From Pseudomonadota bacterium (GTDB taxonomy: Bacteria; Desulfobacterota; Desulfobacteria; Desulfobacterales; Desulfosarcinaceae), in the NCBI GenBank assembly GCA_023435265.1, contig JAEYRZ010000191.1, positions 1 through 6,947 of the forward strand: 6,947 nt of DNA, in the 5' to 3' direction. Numbering within the stretch: the stretch's first letter is position 1; each line of letters begins with the position of its first letter. This document shows positions 1-5,672 of the stretch, piece after piece. The notes under the pieces are model-generated. The model had not been told where the DNA came from and did not search any database. It worked only from the letters and a program-made list of their open reading frames with translations. Position numbers and translations under genes: made by a program.

Positions 1-153
1 TTCGCAGAGGGATTGCGTATTTTATACGGCGGCAGCGTCAAGCCGGCCAATGTCAAGGAGTTGATGGGGATGCCGGATGTGGACGGTGCGCTGGTTGGAG
101 GCGCCAGTCTGGATCCGCAATCTTTCAGTCAACTGGTCCGCTTCAACCGCTGA
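1..153 (+). CDS. tpiA: Triosephosphate isomerase, C-terminal end (partial, 5' end outside window)
   Basis: This is the last 50 codons and TGA stop of triosephosphate isomerase, the cytoplasmic glycolytic enzyme that interconverts dihydroxyacetone phosphate and glyceraldehyde 3-phosphate. The reading frame is open from base 1. It contains the diagnostic phosphate-binding segment LYGGSVKPAN (about codons 10-19), then DGALVGGASL (codons 28-37), which is the last strand and phosphate-gripping loop of the TIM barrel. The catalytic Lys, His and Glu and the mobile loop lie upstream, outside the window. Only 55 bases separate its stop from the chosen secG ATG, and tpiA followed by secG is a common bacterial gene order, so co-transcription is likely. 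The family assignment is firm. Nothing can be said about the N-terminal part. Confidence 0.96.
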   Translation, partial: FAEGLRILYGGSVKPANVKELMGMPDVDGALVGGASLDPQSFSQLVRFNR

Positions 154-163
154 CACGAATTTG

Positions 164-188
164 GATGGCGCCTGAACCGCGCGCCATC
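164..188 (+). other. Perfect 8-bp hairpin between tpiA and secG
   Basis: GATGGCGC (164-171) and GCGCCATC (181-188) are perfect inverted complements around a nine-base loop. The hairpin ends 20 bases before the secG ATG. No T-tract follows it, so it is not a standard intrinsic terminator. It could protect the tpiA mRNA end, mark a processing site, or modulate secG translation. These roles are inferred from position only. Confidence 0.5.
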
Positions 189-208
189 ACGCGCGATTGG
201 TAGAATTT

Positions 209-658
209 ATGTCTCTTTTGGTGATTATCGTCCACGTCGTCGTCTGCATCGCCCTGATCATGATCGTTCTGCTGCAAACCGGCAAAGGCGCCGACATGGG
301 AGCGGCCTTCGGCGGTGGTGCCAGTCAGACGCTCTTCGGCACTTCCGGCGCCTCGACCTTCCTGACCAAGATGACGACCGGTGCGGCCGTCATCTTCATG
401 CTGACCTCGCTTGCACTGGCCTACATCCGCAGCGAACGCCCGGAATCGTCGATTCTTTCGACCCCGCCGGCCGCAAGCGAGCAGAAGGCCACCGAGCCTG
501 CACCCACAGGCGACACAGCACCGGGCGCCACCGGCACGGCGGCGCCACCGGCAGCCGACGCTCCGGCCGCCGACCAGGATGCGGCCCCGCAATCTTCGTC
601 GACTCCGGAGCCCTCCAGCGACGCTCAACCGGAGAAATCCAAGGAGACGCCTCAATAA
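209..658 (+). CDS. secG: Preprotein translocase subunit SecG
   Basis: SecG is the small accessory subunit of the SecYEG protein-conducting channel in the inner membrane and assists SecA-driven export. The 149-residue product has the family layout. A first membrane helix spans about residues 3-22, followed by the hallmark loop LLQTGKGADMGAAFGGG (21-37) and SQTLFGTSGASTFLTK (39-54). A second helix spans about 55-72. A tail of about 75 residues, rich in Ala, Pro, Thr, Ser and Glu, follows and makes the protein longer than the roughly 110-residue E. coli form. I chose the ATG at 209, which gives the usual short N-terminus. A TTG at 197 in the same frame would add four residues. Neither start has a good Shine-Dalgarno sequence; the best is a weak GGTAG at 199-203. 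The gene sits between tpiA and tRNA-Leu and ends ten bases before the tRNA. Confidence 0.94.
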   Translation: MSLLVIIVHVVVCIALIMIVLLQTGKGADMGAAFGGGASQTLFGTSGASTFLTKMTTGAAVIFMLTSLALAYIRSERPESSILSTPPAASEQKATEPAPTGDTAPGATGTAAPPAADAPAADQDAAPQSSSTPEPSSDAQPEKSKETPQ

Positions 659-668
659 TGAATTCCGT

Positions 669-754
669 GCCGAAGTGGTGGAACTTGGTAGACACGCTAT
701 CTTGAGGGGGTAGTGGGGCAACCCGTGCCGGTTCAAGTCCGGCCTTCGGCACCA
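669..754 (+). tRNA. tRNA-Leu (anticodon GAG)
   Basis: A complete class II tRNA folds here. The acceptor arms GCCGAAG (669-675) and CTTCGGC (744-750) pair perfectly. The anticodon stem is CTATC (697-701) with GGTAG (709-713), including one G-T pair. The seven-base loop TTGAGGG has GAG at 704-706, which reads the leucine codons CTC and CTT. A long variable arm (about 714-726) has a GGG/CCC stem, as expected for leucine. The T stem is GCCGG (727-731) with CCGGC (739-743) around TTCAAGT. The discriminator A (751) is followed by an encoded CCA (752-754). It starts ten bases after secG, so it is probably cut from a longer transcript. E. coli also has a GAG leucine tRNA (leuU) next to secG, so the linkage appears to be old. 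Confidence 0.97.
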
Positions 755-765
755 CCTGAAACAGC

Positions 766-807
766 AAGGGTTTGCAGGTTTTCGAACTTGCGAACCCTTT
801 GTTTTTT
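766..807 (+). terminator. Strong intrinsic terminator after tRNA-Leu
   Basis: A 15-bp stem (766-780 with 785-799) closes on a TTCG tetraloop (781-784). All pairs are Watson-Crick except two G-T wobbles (773/792 and 777/788). It is followed by TTTGTTTTTT ending at 807. This is a textbook Rho-independent terminator located 11 bases after the tRNA 3' end, and it should end the tpiA-secG-tRNA transcript. Confidence 0.92.
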
Positions 808-891
808 GACCTGTGATTCCCTCCCGGGTTGAAATTTTCGCTACTAGAGGACTTGGCGCGATCCGAGCGGCGGCTGCCCGTCCGGAATCGC

Positions 892-899
892 GGAGGTGA
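892..899 (+). promoter_or_regulatory. Shine-Dalgarno that fixes the MFS start
   Basis: GGAGGTGA matches the anti-Shine-Dalgarno sequence and lies four bases before the ATG at 904 (seven bases from the end of the GGAGG core). It decides the start in favour of 904 over an upstream in-frame TTG at 829, which has no such site. Confidence 0.85.
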
Positions 900-903
900 G
901 CGG

Positions 904-2163
904 ATGAACGCGCCGGAAGTAGAAAGCGACGGGGCGCTCAAATGGAAGCGGACGCTTTACATCATGGTGTTCGCCCAGATGATCTCGGTCGTCGGGTTTT
1001 CATGTGTGTTCCCCTTTCTGCCGCTCTATGTAAGATCCCTGGGCACCGTGACTTCCCTGAGTGTGGAGATTTGCGTCGGCCTCGTTTACTCCGGTCAGGC
1101 CTTCACGATGGTGTTGGCCTCGCCGATCTGGGGATGGCTTTCGGACCGGCGGGGCCGCAAGTTGATGGTGCAGCGGGCCATGCTGGGCGGTGCCGTCCTC
1201 GTGGAATTGATGGCCTTCGTCAACTCGGCCGAGCAACTGGTGGCGTTGCGGGCCGTTCAGGGGATGGTTTCCGGTGTGATCGGCGCAGCCAATGCGCTGG
1301 TGGCGGCCACAGTGCCGCGCGGACAGGTGGGTTTCGCCATGGGACTCCTGCAGGTCGGCATGGGCGTGGGGCTGGGACTGGGACCGGTGATCGGCGGCAC
1401 GCTGGCGGATGCGCTCGGTTTCCGGGCGGTGTTCCATGTCACCGCCGCCCTGCTGGCCCTGGCGTTCATCGTCGTTCTTTTCGGCGTCGAGGAGAAATTC
1501 GTAAAAGCACCGGCCGGCAGGAAAACGTCCGGTTTTTTCAGTGGGTGGCGCCGCGTCCTGTCGGCGCGCGGTGTCCCCGCGGTCCTTTGCATGCGTTTTC
1601 TGAATTCGACGGGGCGCATGGTGTTCATGCCCGTGCTGCCCATGTTCATTCTCCCCCTGATCGCTTCGTTCGAGGCCGGCAACAGTTTGACCGGGCTGGT
1701 GATCGGCCTCTCTTCGGCGGCCACGGCCATATGCGCTGTCTTCCTGGGACGCCTGGGCGACCGCACCGGCCACCGCCGCGTGCTCATCGTCTGCTTTCTC
1801 GGATGTTTTCTTGCCTTCGTGCTGCAGTGCATCGTGATCCGCTATTGGCAGTTGCTGGCCCTGCAAATCGTTTACGGCATCGCGCTGGGCGGCATCATTC
1901 CCGGAATCAGCGCACTGCTGGCGTGCACGACGGCACGCGGAGACGAAGGATCGATCTATGGCATGGACAATTCCATCAACGCCGCCGGGAGGACCATCGG
2001 CCCCATGCTGGGCGTCGGCGTATCCGTGTGGTTCGGCCTTGGGGCCGCCTTCGGCGCGGCGGGCCTGCTGTACCTCATTGCAGCCCTGTTCGCATTGCTG
2101 GCCCTGCGGGACGGAACCGGCGGGGCGTGCCTCACCCACCCGACCACGGATCCCCGACCTTGA
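904..2163 (+). CDS. Major facilitator superfamily efflux transporter (drug:H+ antiporter-like)
   Basis: The 419-residue product is a polytopic inner-membrane protein with about twelve predicted helices in two six-helix halves. The central cytoplasmic loop spans about residues 195-225. The hallmark MFS motif A is GWLSDRRGRK (77-86), between helices 2 and 3, and it recurs in the second half as GRLGDRTGHRR (282-292). A motif B-like RxxQG occurs in helix 4 (R116, Q119, G120). An antiporter motif C occurs in helix 5, GLGPVIGG (158-165). Motif C is characteristic of proton-coupled exporters of the DHA1 type, so export of a small molecule by proton antiport is the likely role. The second half (residues about 325-370, with GRTIGPMLG) resembles MdtG-type proteins. 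The substrate cannot be inferred. The gene stands alone after the tRNA terminator and converges on the stress-protein gene. Confidence 0.88.
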   Translation: MNAPEVESDGALKWKRTLYIMVFAQMISVVGFSCVFPFLPLYVRSLGTVTSLSVEICVGLVYSGQAFTMVLASPIWGWLSDRRGRKLMVQRAMLGGAVLVELMAFVNSAEQLVALRAVQGMVSGVIGAANALVAATVPRGQVGFAMGLLQVGMGVGLGLGPVIGGTLADALGFRAVFHVTAALLALAFIVVLFGVEEKFVKAPAGRKTSGFFSGWRRVLSARGVPAVLCMRFLNSTGRMVFMPVLPMFILPLIASFEAGNSLTGLVIGLSSAATAICAVFLGRLGDRTGHRRVLIVCFLGCFLAFVLQCIVIRYWQLLALQIVYGIALGGIIPGISALLACTTARGDEGSIYGMDNSINAAGRTIGPMLGVGVSVWFGLGAAFGAAGLLYLIAALFALLALRDGTGGACLTHPTTDPRP

Positions 2164-2180
2164 CAGGCGCCCGAGGCCTG
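2164..2180 (+). other. Short hairpin just after the MFS stop
   Basis: CAGGC (2164-2168) and GCCTG (2176-2180) form a five-pair hairpin immediately after the MFS stop codon, in the 78-base gap between two convergent genes. No T-tract follows, so it is at best a weak terminator or 3'-end stabiliser. I see no better terminator for either convergent gene here. Confidence 0.25.
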
Positions 2181-2241
2181 AACCCTGGAAAATTGCACCG
2201 CCGGCCGAAGCCGCATGAATCCTGATGAAAATCACCGAGGC

Positions 2242-2691
2242 TCATTCATCGTTCGCGGACCGAATCAGCAGCACCGGGATGCCGGCCCCCTGCAGCACCC
2301 CGGCCGCCACGCTGCCGTACGATGCTCTTGGAGAAGCACTTATGCCGTGGGATGCAATGGCGATCAGGTCGGCCCTGATCCCGGCAGCGGCCGCCAATAT
2401 GGCCTTGACCACCGTTCCGTAGGCCAGCCGCGTCTCTGCATGGATGCCCTTCTCCCGCAGCCTGGACCGGAGCGACTGAAGATAGGCATCGGAATTTTGT
2501 CTGCGCTTCTCGAGATCATTTCGATACTTGGCGACATCGATCACTTCGTCGCGCTCGAGAAAGATAAATTCCTCTTCGACTTTCAGCAGCACCACCCGGG
2601 CCTCTTGAATCCTGCCCAGCTTTTCGACATGGCTCAAAATCGCTTCGGCCCGCTTCGATCCATCCACAGGAACCAGGATTGTCTGATACAT
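2242..2691 (-). CDS. Universal stress protein, UspA family, single domain
   Basis: The 149-residue cytoplasmic protein has the full Usp fold. The N-terminal strand YQTILVPVDGS (2-12) carries the conserved Asp10. The C-terminal nucleotide-binding loop and last strand follow, ASHG (113-116), nine residues, then GS (126-127), and IPVLLIR (138-144). In ATP-binding members the loop is G-x2-G-x9-G-S/T. Here the first Gly is Ala113 and the rest is intact, so nucleotide binding is likely but not certain. Members of this family help cells survive starvation, oxidative or metabolic stress, usually as dimers. The start at 2691 is supported by AAGGAGG (complement of 2697-2703) five bases upstream. A longer in-frame extension to 2826 lacks such a site and family-like residues. 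The gene is convergent with the MFS gene and divergent from phoB. Confidence 0.92.
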   Translation of the reverse strand: MYQTILVPVDGSKRAEAILSHVEKLGRIQEARVVLLKVEEEFIFLERDEVIDVAKYRNDLEKRRQNSDAYLQSLRSRLREKGIHAETRLAYGTVVKAILAAAAGIRADLIAIASHGISASPRASYGSVAAGVLQGAGIPVLLIRSANDE

Positions 2692-2927
2692 CGTTGCCTC
2701 CTTCCCTCTCATGAATCGACCATTTTCACCCGGCGGCCGCACGAGGTTTTCAGGCGCCGCGCCAATGAGACCGGGCGCATTCATATACCGGCGCGCTGGA
2801 GTCCGGCGCCCCCCTGCGGACCGCACAATATGTGTATAGCAATTGGCAGGCCGCCGCCGATTCTTATGGCCGAGATAACCCTCCGATGGGACAGCCGATA
2901 TGAATGGGCCTCAATAAAGGCGCCAAT

Positions 2928-2955
2928 CCTGTGGAAACAGGTTTTCATCTTTTTT
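2928..2955 (+). terminator. Weak terminator-like hairpin with T-rich tail
   Basis: CCTGT (2928-2932) and ACAGG (2937-2941) pair around a GGAA tetraloop and are followed by TTTTCATCTTTTTT (2942-2955). The stem is only five pairs, with two further A-T pairs possible beyond a mismatch. It fits a weak intrinsic terminator on the + strand. No + strand gene ends just before it. The exposed GGA in the loop also resembles a CsrA/RsmA contact, but a single site is weak evidence. Confidence 0.4.
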
Positions 2956-2964
2956 ACATACTGG

Positions 2965-3005
2965 AAAAAAATTTGGCATGCGCCGAAGCCCGCGCATCGC
3001 CAAAT
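2965..3005 (-). terminator. Strong intrinsic terminator on the - strand with no gene assigned to it
   Basis: Read on the - strand, a 13-bp stem (2992-2997 and 2999-3005 pairing with 2971-2983, with one bulged base at 2998) closes on a loop of about eight bases. Seven Ts follow directly (complement of the A-run 2965-2971). The stem is GC-rich near the loop and A/T-rich at the base. On the + strand the sequence after the stem is not T-rich, so the element is directional. The only annotated - strand gene to the right is pstS, which ends more than 2.6 kb away. The element may therefore end an antisense or small-RNA transcript, or shield the stress-protein gene from read-through. Confidence 0.7.
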
Positions 3006-3008
3006 CTG

Positions 3009-3037
3009 TTCCAAAATGCGGACAAGCGTTCTAATAT
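3009..3037 (+). promoter_or_regulatory. Possible phoB promoter
   Basis: TAATAT (3032-3037) is a fair -10 match, with TTCCAA (3009-3014) as a poor -35 at 17-base spacing. It lies 68 bases before the phoB ATG and just right of the - strand terminator. I could not find two CTGTCAT-like Pho-box repeats here. This is a suggestion by position and partial match only. Confidence 0.25.
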
Positions 3038-3105
3038 GCGCCTAACCATACCTGATTACGGTTCCAATGATGTCTGCGGCGCACGCTTTCGCAGGAGAAT
3101 CGAAG

Positions 3106-3798
3106 ATGGCCAAAGAAACGATCCTGGTGATCGACGACGAGGAAGACATCCTCGAACTGATCCGTTTTCATTTGACGCGTGAAGGCTACGGCGTGGCCGT
3201 TTCCACGACCGGCGAAGAGGCAATTTCCATGGCCCGGAGCGCCCCCTCCGACCTGATCGTCCTGGACCTGATGCTTCCGGGCATGGACGGACTGGAGGTG
3301 GCCAAGGCACTGAAAATGGATCCCAAAACACGGTCGGTGCCCATCATCATGCTCACCGCCAGGGGCGAAGACGCGGACATCGTCGCCGGTCTCGAGATCG
3401 GGGCCGACGATTATGTGACCAAACCGTTCAGCCCGCGGGTGCTGTCGGCCAGGGTCAAAACCGTGCTGCGCCGAAGCACCGCGGAACCGGTCGGCAAGGA
3501 CCTGATCCTGTCCATCCATGAACTGGAAATCGATCCGGGCCGGCGCCGCGTCGCCGCCGGCGGTAGGCCGATGGACCTGACCTACACCGAATTTCAGCTT
3601 CTGTGGGTGCTGGCGCGTCGGCCGGGCTGGGTATTCACGCGCAGCCAGATCGTCGACGCGGTGCGCGGGAGCGATTACCCGGTCACCGACCGCAGCGTGG
3701 ATGTCCAGGTGGTCGGGCTGCGCAAGAAACTTGGTCCCTACGGCAAATATATCGAAACAGTCCGCGGCGTCGGCTACCGCTTCAAGGAGCGCGCATGA
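3106..3798 (+). CDS. phoB: Phosphate regulon response regulator PhoB (OmpR/PhoB family)
   Basis: This is a 230-residue two-component response regulator, close in length to E. coli PhoB (229). The receiver domain (about 4-122) has the acidic pocket D10-D11, phosphoacceptor D54 (VLDLMLPGMDG), T84 and the K106-P107 pair. The C-terminal winged-helix DNA-binding domain (about 133-228) has LTYTEFQLL (158-166), the recognition-helix region DRSVDVQVVGLRKKLG (195-210) and the wing ending ETVRGVGYRF (217-226). When phosphorylated it would bind Pho boxes and recruit RNA polymerase to phosphate-starvation genes. I chose the ATG at 3106 because AGGAG (3093-3097) lies eight bases before it; an upstream in-frame ATG at 3067 adds 13 non-conserved residues. 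Its stop overlaps the kinase start by ATGA. The nearby pst genes support the PhoB name over a generic OmpR-type call. Confidence 0.92.
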   Translation: MAKETILVIDDEEDILELIRFHLTREGYGVAVSTTGEEAISMARSAPSDLIVLDLMLPGMDGLEVAKALKMDPKTRSVPIIMLTARGEDADIVAGLEIGADDYVTKPFSPRVLSARVKTVLRRSTAEPVGKDLILSIHELEIDPGRRRVAAGGRPMDLTYTEFQLLWVLARRPGWVFTRSQIVDAVRGSDYPVTDRSVDVQVVGLRKKLGPYGKYIETVRGVGYRFKERA

Positions 3799-5585
3799 GG
3801 AAGCGCACGCGGCTGGTCTGGCGCCTTTTCGGATCCTATACGCTCATCGTCTTCGGAACCCTTCTGGCGACCGGCTGGTATTTCGTGTACACGCTGGAAA
3901 CGTTCCTCGTCAACGGCGTGGTCGCGGAGCTCTCCGGTCGCGCCCGGCTGATCCAGCCCCAACTGCTTCCCCACCTGGACCCACTGGACGCCGCCGCCGT
4001 GGATGCGGTCTGCAAGCGGTCCGGCGCCGATTCGGGCACGCGGTTCACGGTCATTCTCTCCTCAGGCCGGGTGGTGGGCGACAGCTGGGAAACACCGGCC
4101 AACATGGAGAACCATGCCGGGCGGCCCGAGGTGGCCGCCGCCCTGGCGCAGGGCACGGGCATTTCAAGGCGCTACAGCACCACCATGCAGCGCGATATCA
4201 TCTATGTGGCCCAGGCGCTTGGGCTGCAGGGAGGCCCCTCCCCGGCAGTGGTCCGCGCCGCCATACCGCTGGCGCGGGTCGAGGAAGAGCTCGCCCGGGT
4301 CCGCGCCCGCCTCATCGGCATCGGCAGCCTGATCGCCCTGCTGGCTTTGGGCGTGACCCTGATGATCTCCCAGCGGCACAGCCGCAGCGTCCGCGAACTG
4401 CAGCAGGCGGCGGCGCGCCTGGCGCAGGGCGATCTGGCGCATCGGGTCGAAGCCACGGGGGCGGAGGAGCTGGCGGGACTGGCCGATACGGTCAACCGCA
4501 TGGCCGAGCAGATCGAAGCCCGCATGCAGGCGGTTGTCCGTCAGCGCAACCAACTGGAAGCCGTGCTGTCCAGCATGCTGGAGGGGGTGATCGCCCTCGA
4601 CCGCGAGGAGCGGGTGATCAGCCTCAACCCGGCCGCCGCCCGCTGGTTCAACATCCCGCAGGAAAAGATCCGCGACCGCAGTCTGCAGGAGGTGATCCGC
4701 GATCTTGCCTTCCAGAATTTCGTGGCGCGCTCGCTTCAGAGTCCTGCGCCCATCGAGGAGGACATGGTCGTCTCGCAGAACGGGGAGCGCATCCTGAACA
4801 TCAGGAGCACGCCGCTGCGCGGGGCCGGAGCGGAATCGTCCGGTACGCTCATCGTCTTCAACGACGTCACGCAACTGCGCCGGCTGGAAGAGATCCGGCG
4901 CGACTTCGTGGCCAACGTCTCCCACGAAATCAGGACGCCGCTGACGGCCATCAAGGGGTTTGTGGAGACGCTGCATCACGGTCAGGTGGAAAACCCGGAC
5001 GAGGCCCGGCGCTTCGTGGGCATCATCGCCAGGCATGTCGACCGCCTGAACGCGGTCATCGAGGACCTGCTGCTCCTCTCGCGCATCGAAAACGCGGCCG
5101 AAGCGGCCCCTATACGCACCGAAAGCATACACCTGCGCGACATCTTCGAAAACGCGCTGCAGATCTGCCGCCACCGGGCGGATGCGAAGCGCATCCGGAT
5201 CACGATCGCCGCCAAGGCTGCGCTCAGCGCCTCGGTGGACCCGGTGCTCCTGGAGCAGGCCGTAGTCAACCTCCTGGACAACGCCATCAAATACAGCGAC
5301 GCCGACCGCGCGGTCGAGATCACGGCCCGCGCGGATGGGCCGCAGGTTCGAATCAGCGTGCAGGACCACGGCATCGGGATCGAACGCAAACATCTGCCGC
5401 GCCTGTTCGAGCGCTTTTACCGGGTGGACAAGGCGCGCAGCCGTTCACTCGGCGGCACGGGCCTGGGTCTGGCCATCGTTAAACACATCGCCCAGGCGCA
5501 CGGCGGCCGCGTGACCGTGGAGAGCGCGCTCGGGCAGGGAAGCCGGTTCACGATCCACCTGCCGCTCCACCCTTCCGGTCGGTAG
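3795..5585 (+). CDS. phoR: Phosphate regulon sensor histidine kinase PhoR
   Basis: The 596-residue membrane sensor kinase is the presumed partner of PhoB. Helix 1 (about 13-34) and helix 2 (about 172-192) enclose an extracytoplasmic domain of about 135 residues. A HAMP linker follows (about 193-245), then a PAS domain (about 250-360, with the LNPAAARWFNI core). The HisKA domain carries phosphoacceptor H377 in VSHEIRTPLTAIKGF. The HATPase domain has the N box NLLDNAIKYS (492-501), G1 DHGIGIE (524-530), an F-box region (LFERFYRVDKARS) and G2 GGTGLGLAI (553-561). All catalytic motifs are intact. The start at 3795 overlaps the phoB stop (ATGA), and AAGGAG (3784-3789) lies five bases upstream, which implies translational coupling. 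PAS plus the pst context point to PhoR. Unlike E. coli PhoR, which has almost no periplasmic part, this one has a real external domain, as in the Bacillus type. Confidence 0.9.
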   Translation: MRKRTRLVWRLFGSYTLIVFGTLLATGWYFVYTLETFLVNGVVAELSGRARLIQPQLLPHLDPLDAAAVDAVCKRSGADSGTRFTVILSSGRVVGDSWETPANMENHAGRPEVAAALAQGTGISRRYSTTMQRDIIYVAQALGLQGGPSPAVVRAAIPLARVEEELARVRARLIGIGSLIALLALGVTLMISQRHSRSVRELQQAAARLAQGDLAHRVEATGAEELAGLADTVNRMAEQIEARMQAVVRQRNQLEAVLSSMLEGVIALDREERVISLNPAAARWFNIPQEKIRDRSLQEVIRDLAFQNFVARSLQSPAPIEEDMVVSQNGERILNIRSTPLRGAGAESSGTLIVFNDVTQLRRLEEIRRDFVANVSHEIRTPLTAIKGFVETLHHGQVENPDEARRFVGIIARHVDRLNAVIEDLLLLSRIENAAEAAPIRTESIHLRDIFENALQICRHRADAKRIRITIAAKAALSASVDPVLLEQAVVNLLDNAIKYSDADRAVEITARADGPQVRISVQDHGIGIERKHLPRLFERFYRVDKARSRSLGGTGLGLAIVKHIAQAHGGRVTVESALGQGSRFTIHLPLHPSGR

Positions 5586-5651
5586 AAGGACAAATCCGAC
5601 CGCCCGCGCGGCCATGGACGACGGCCGCCGCGCCGATTGCGTCCGGCTGCG

Positions 5652-5669
5652 GCCGGCGAAGCGCCCGGC
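5652..5669. other. GC-rich hairpin between convergent phoR and pstS
   Basis: GCCGG (5652-5656) and CCGGC (5665-5669) can pair around an eight-base loop, a few bases beyond the pstS stop in the 87-base convergent gap. The whole gap is very GC-rich and offers several overlapping pairings (for example around 5604-5632). There is no T-tract on either strand. It may form a transcript end, but I cannot call an intrinsic terminator. Confidence 0.25.
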
Positions 5670-5672
5670 GCT

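Larger units (their letters stand above)
2692..3105. other. 414-base intergenic region between divergent uspA-family gene and phoB
   Basis: This gap must hold the promoters of both neighbours. I see no convincing small gene: open frames across it run on from, or into, the neighbouring genes and show no family features. The right half (about 2911-3060) is visibly richer in A and T than the flanking genes. It contains a hairpin with a T-rich run on the + strand (2928-2955), a strong terminator on the - strand (2965-3005), and a possible phoB promoter (3009-3037). Between 2840 and 2900 the short string CCGAT recurs three times without clear spacing. No match to a riboswitch class I know was recognised. 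Confidence 0.6.

Noticed and set aside
669..760. tRNA-Leu as an integration site for a mobile element
   Set aside because: No integrase, no direct repeat of the tRNA 3' end and no phage-like genes are visible; a normal terminator and a transporter gene follow.
942..2225. Long open frames of over 400 codons on both strands across the MFS gene
   Set aside because: They arise from the GC-rich codon bias of the true gene, are rich in Arg, Gly, His and Pro, have no start signal, and show no family motif. The MFS frame has all expected motifs and a strong Shine-Dalgarno sequence.
2781..3014. 77-codon - strand frame upstream of the stress protein
   Set aside because: It crosses the strong - strand terminator, has no good Shine-Dalgarno sequence and no recognisable features. 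It cannot be excluded, but it is not supported.
2215..3045. 276-codon + strand frame across the stress-protein gene and the intergenic region
   Set aside because: It is antisense to a clear Usp gene for most of its length and has no ribosome-binding site or family-like stretch in the remainder.
3701..5482. 593-codon alternative + frame and 409-codon - frame over phoR
   Set aside because: Both are low-complexity Arg/Gly/Pro-rich shadows with no recognisable domain. The phoR frame carries every kinase motif.
5586..5672. A strong bidirectional terminator between phoR and pstS
   Set aside because: The gap is so GC-rich that several hairpins are possible by chance, and no T-tract exists on either strand.
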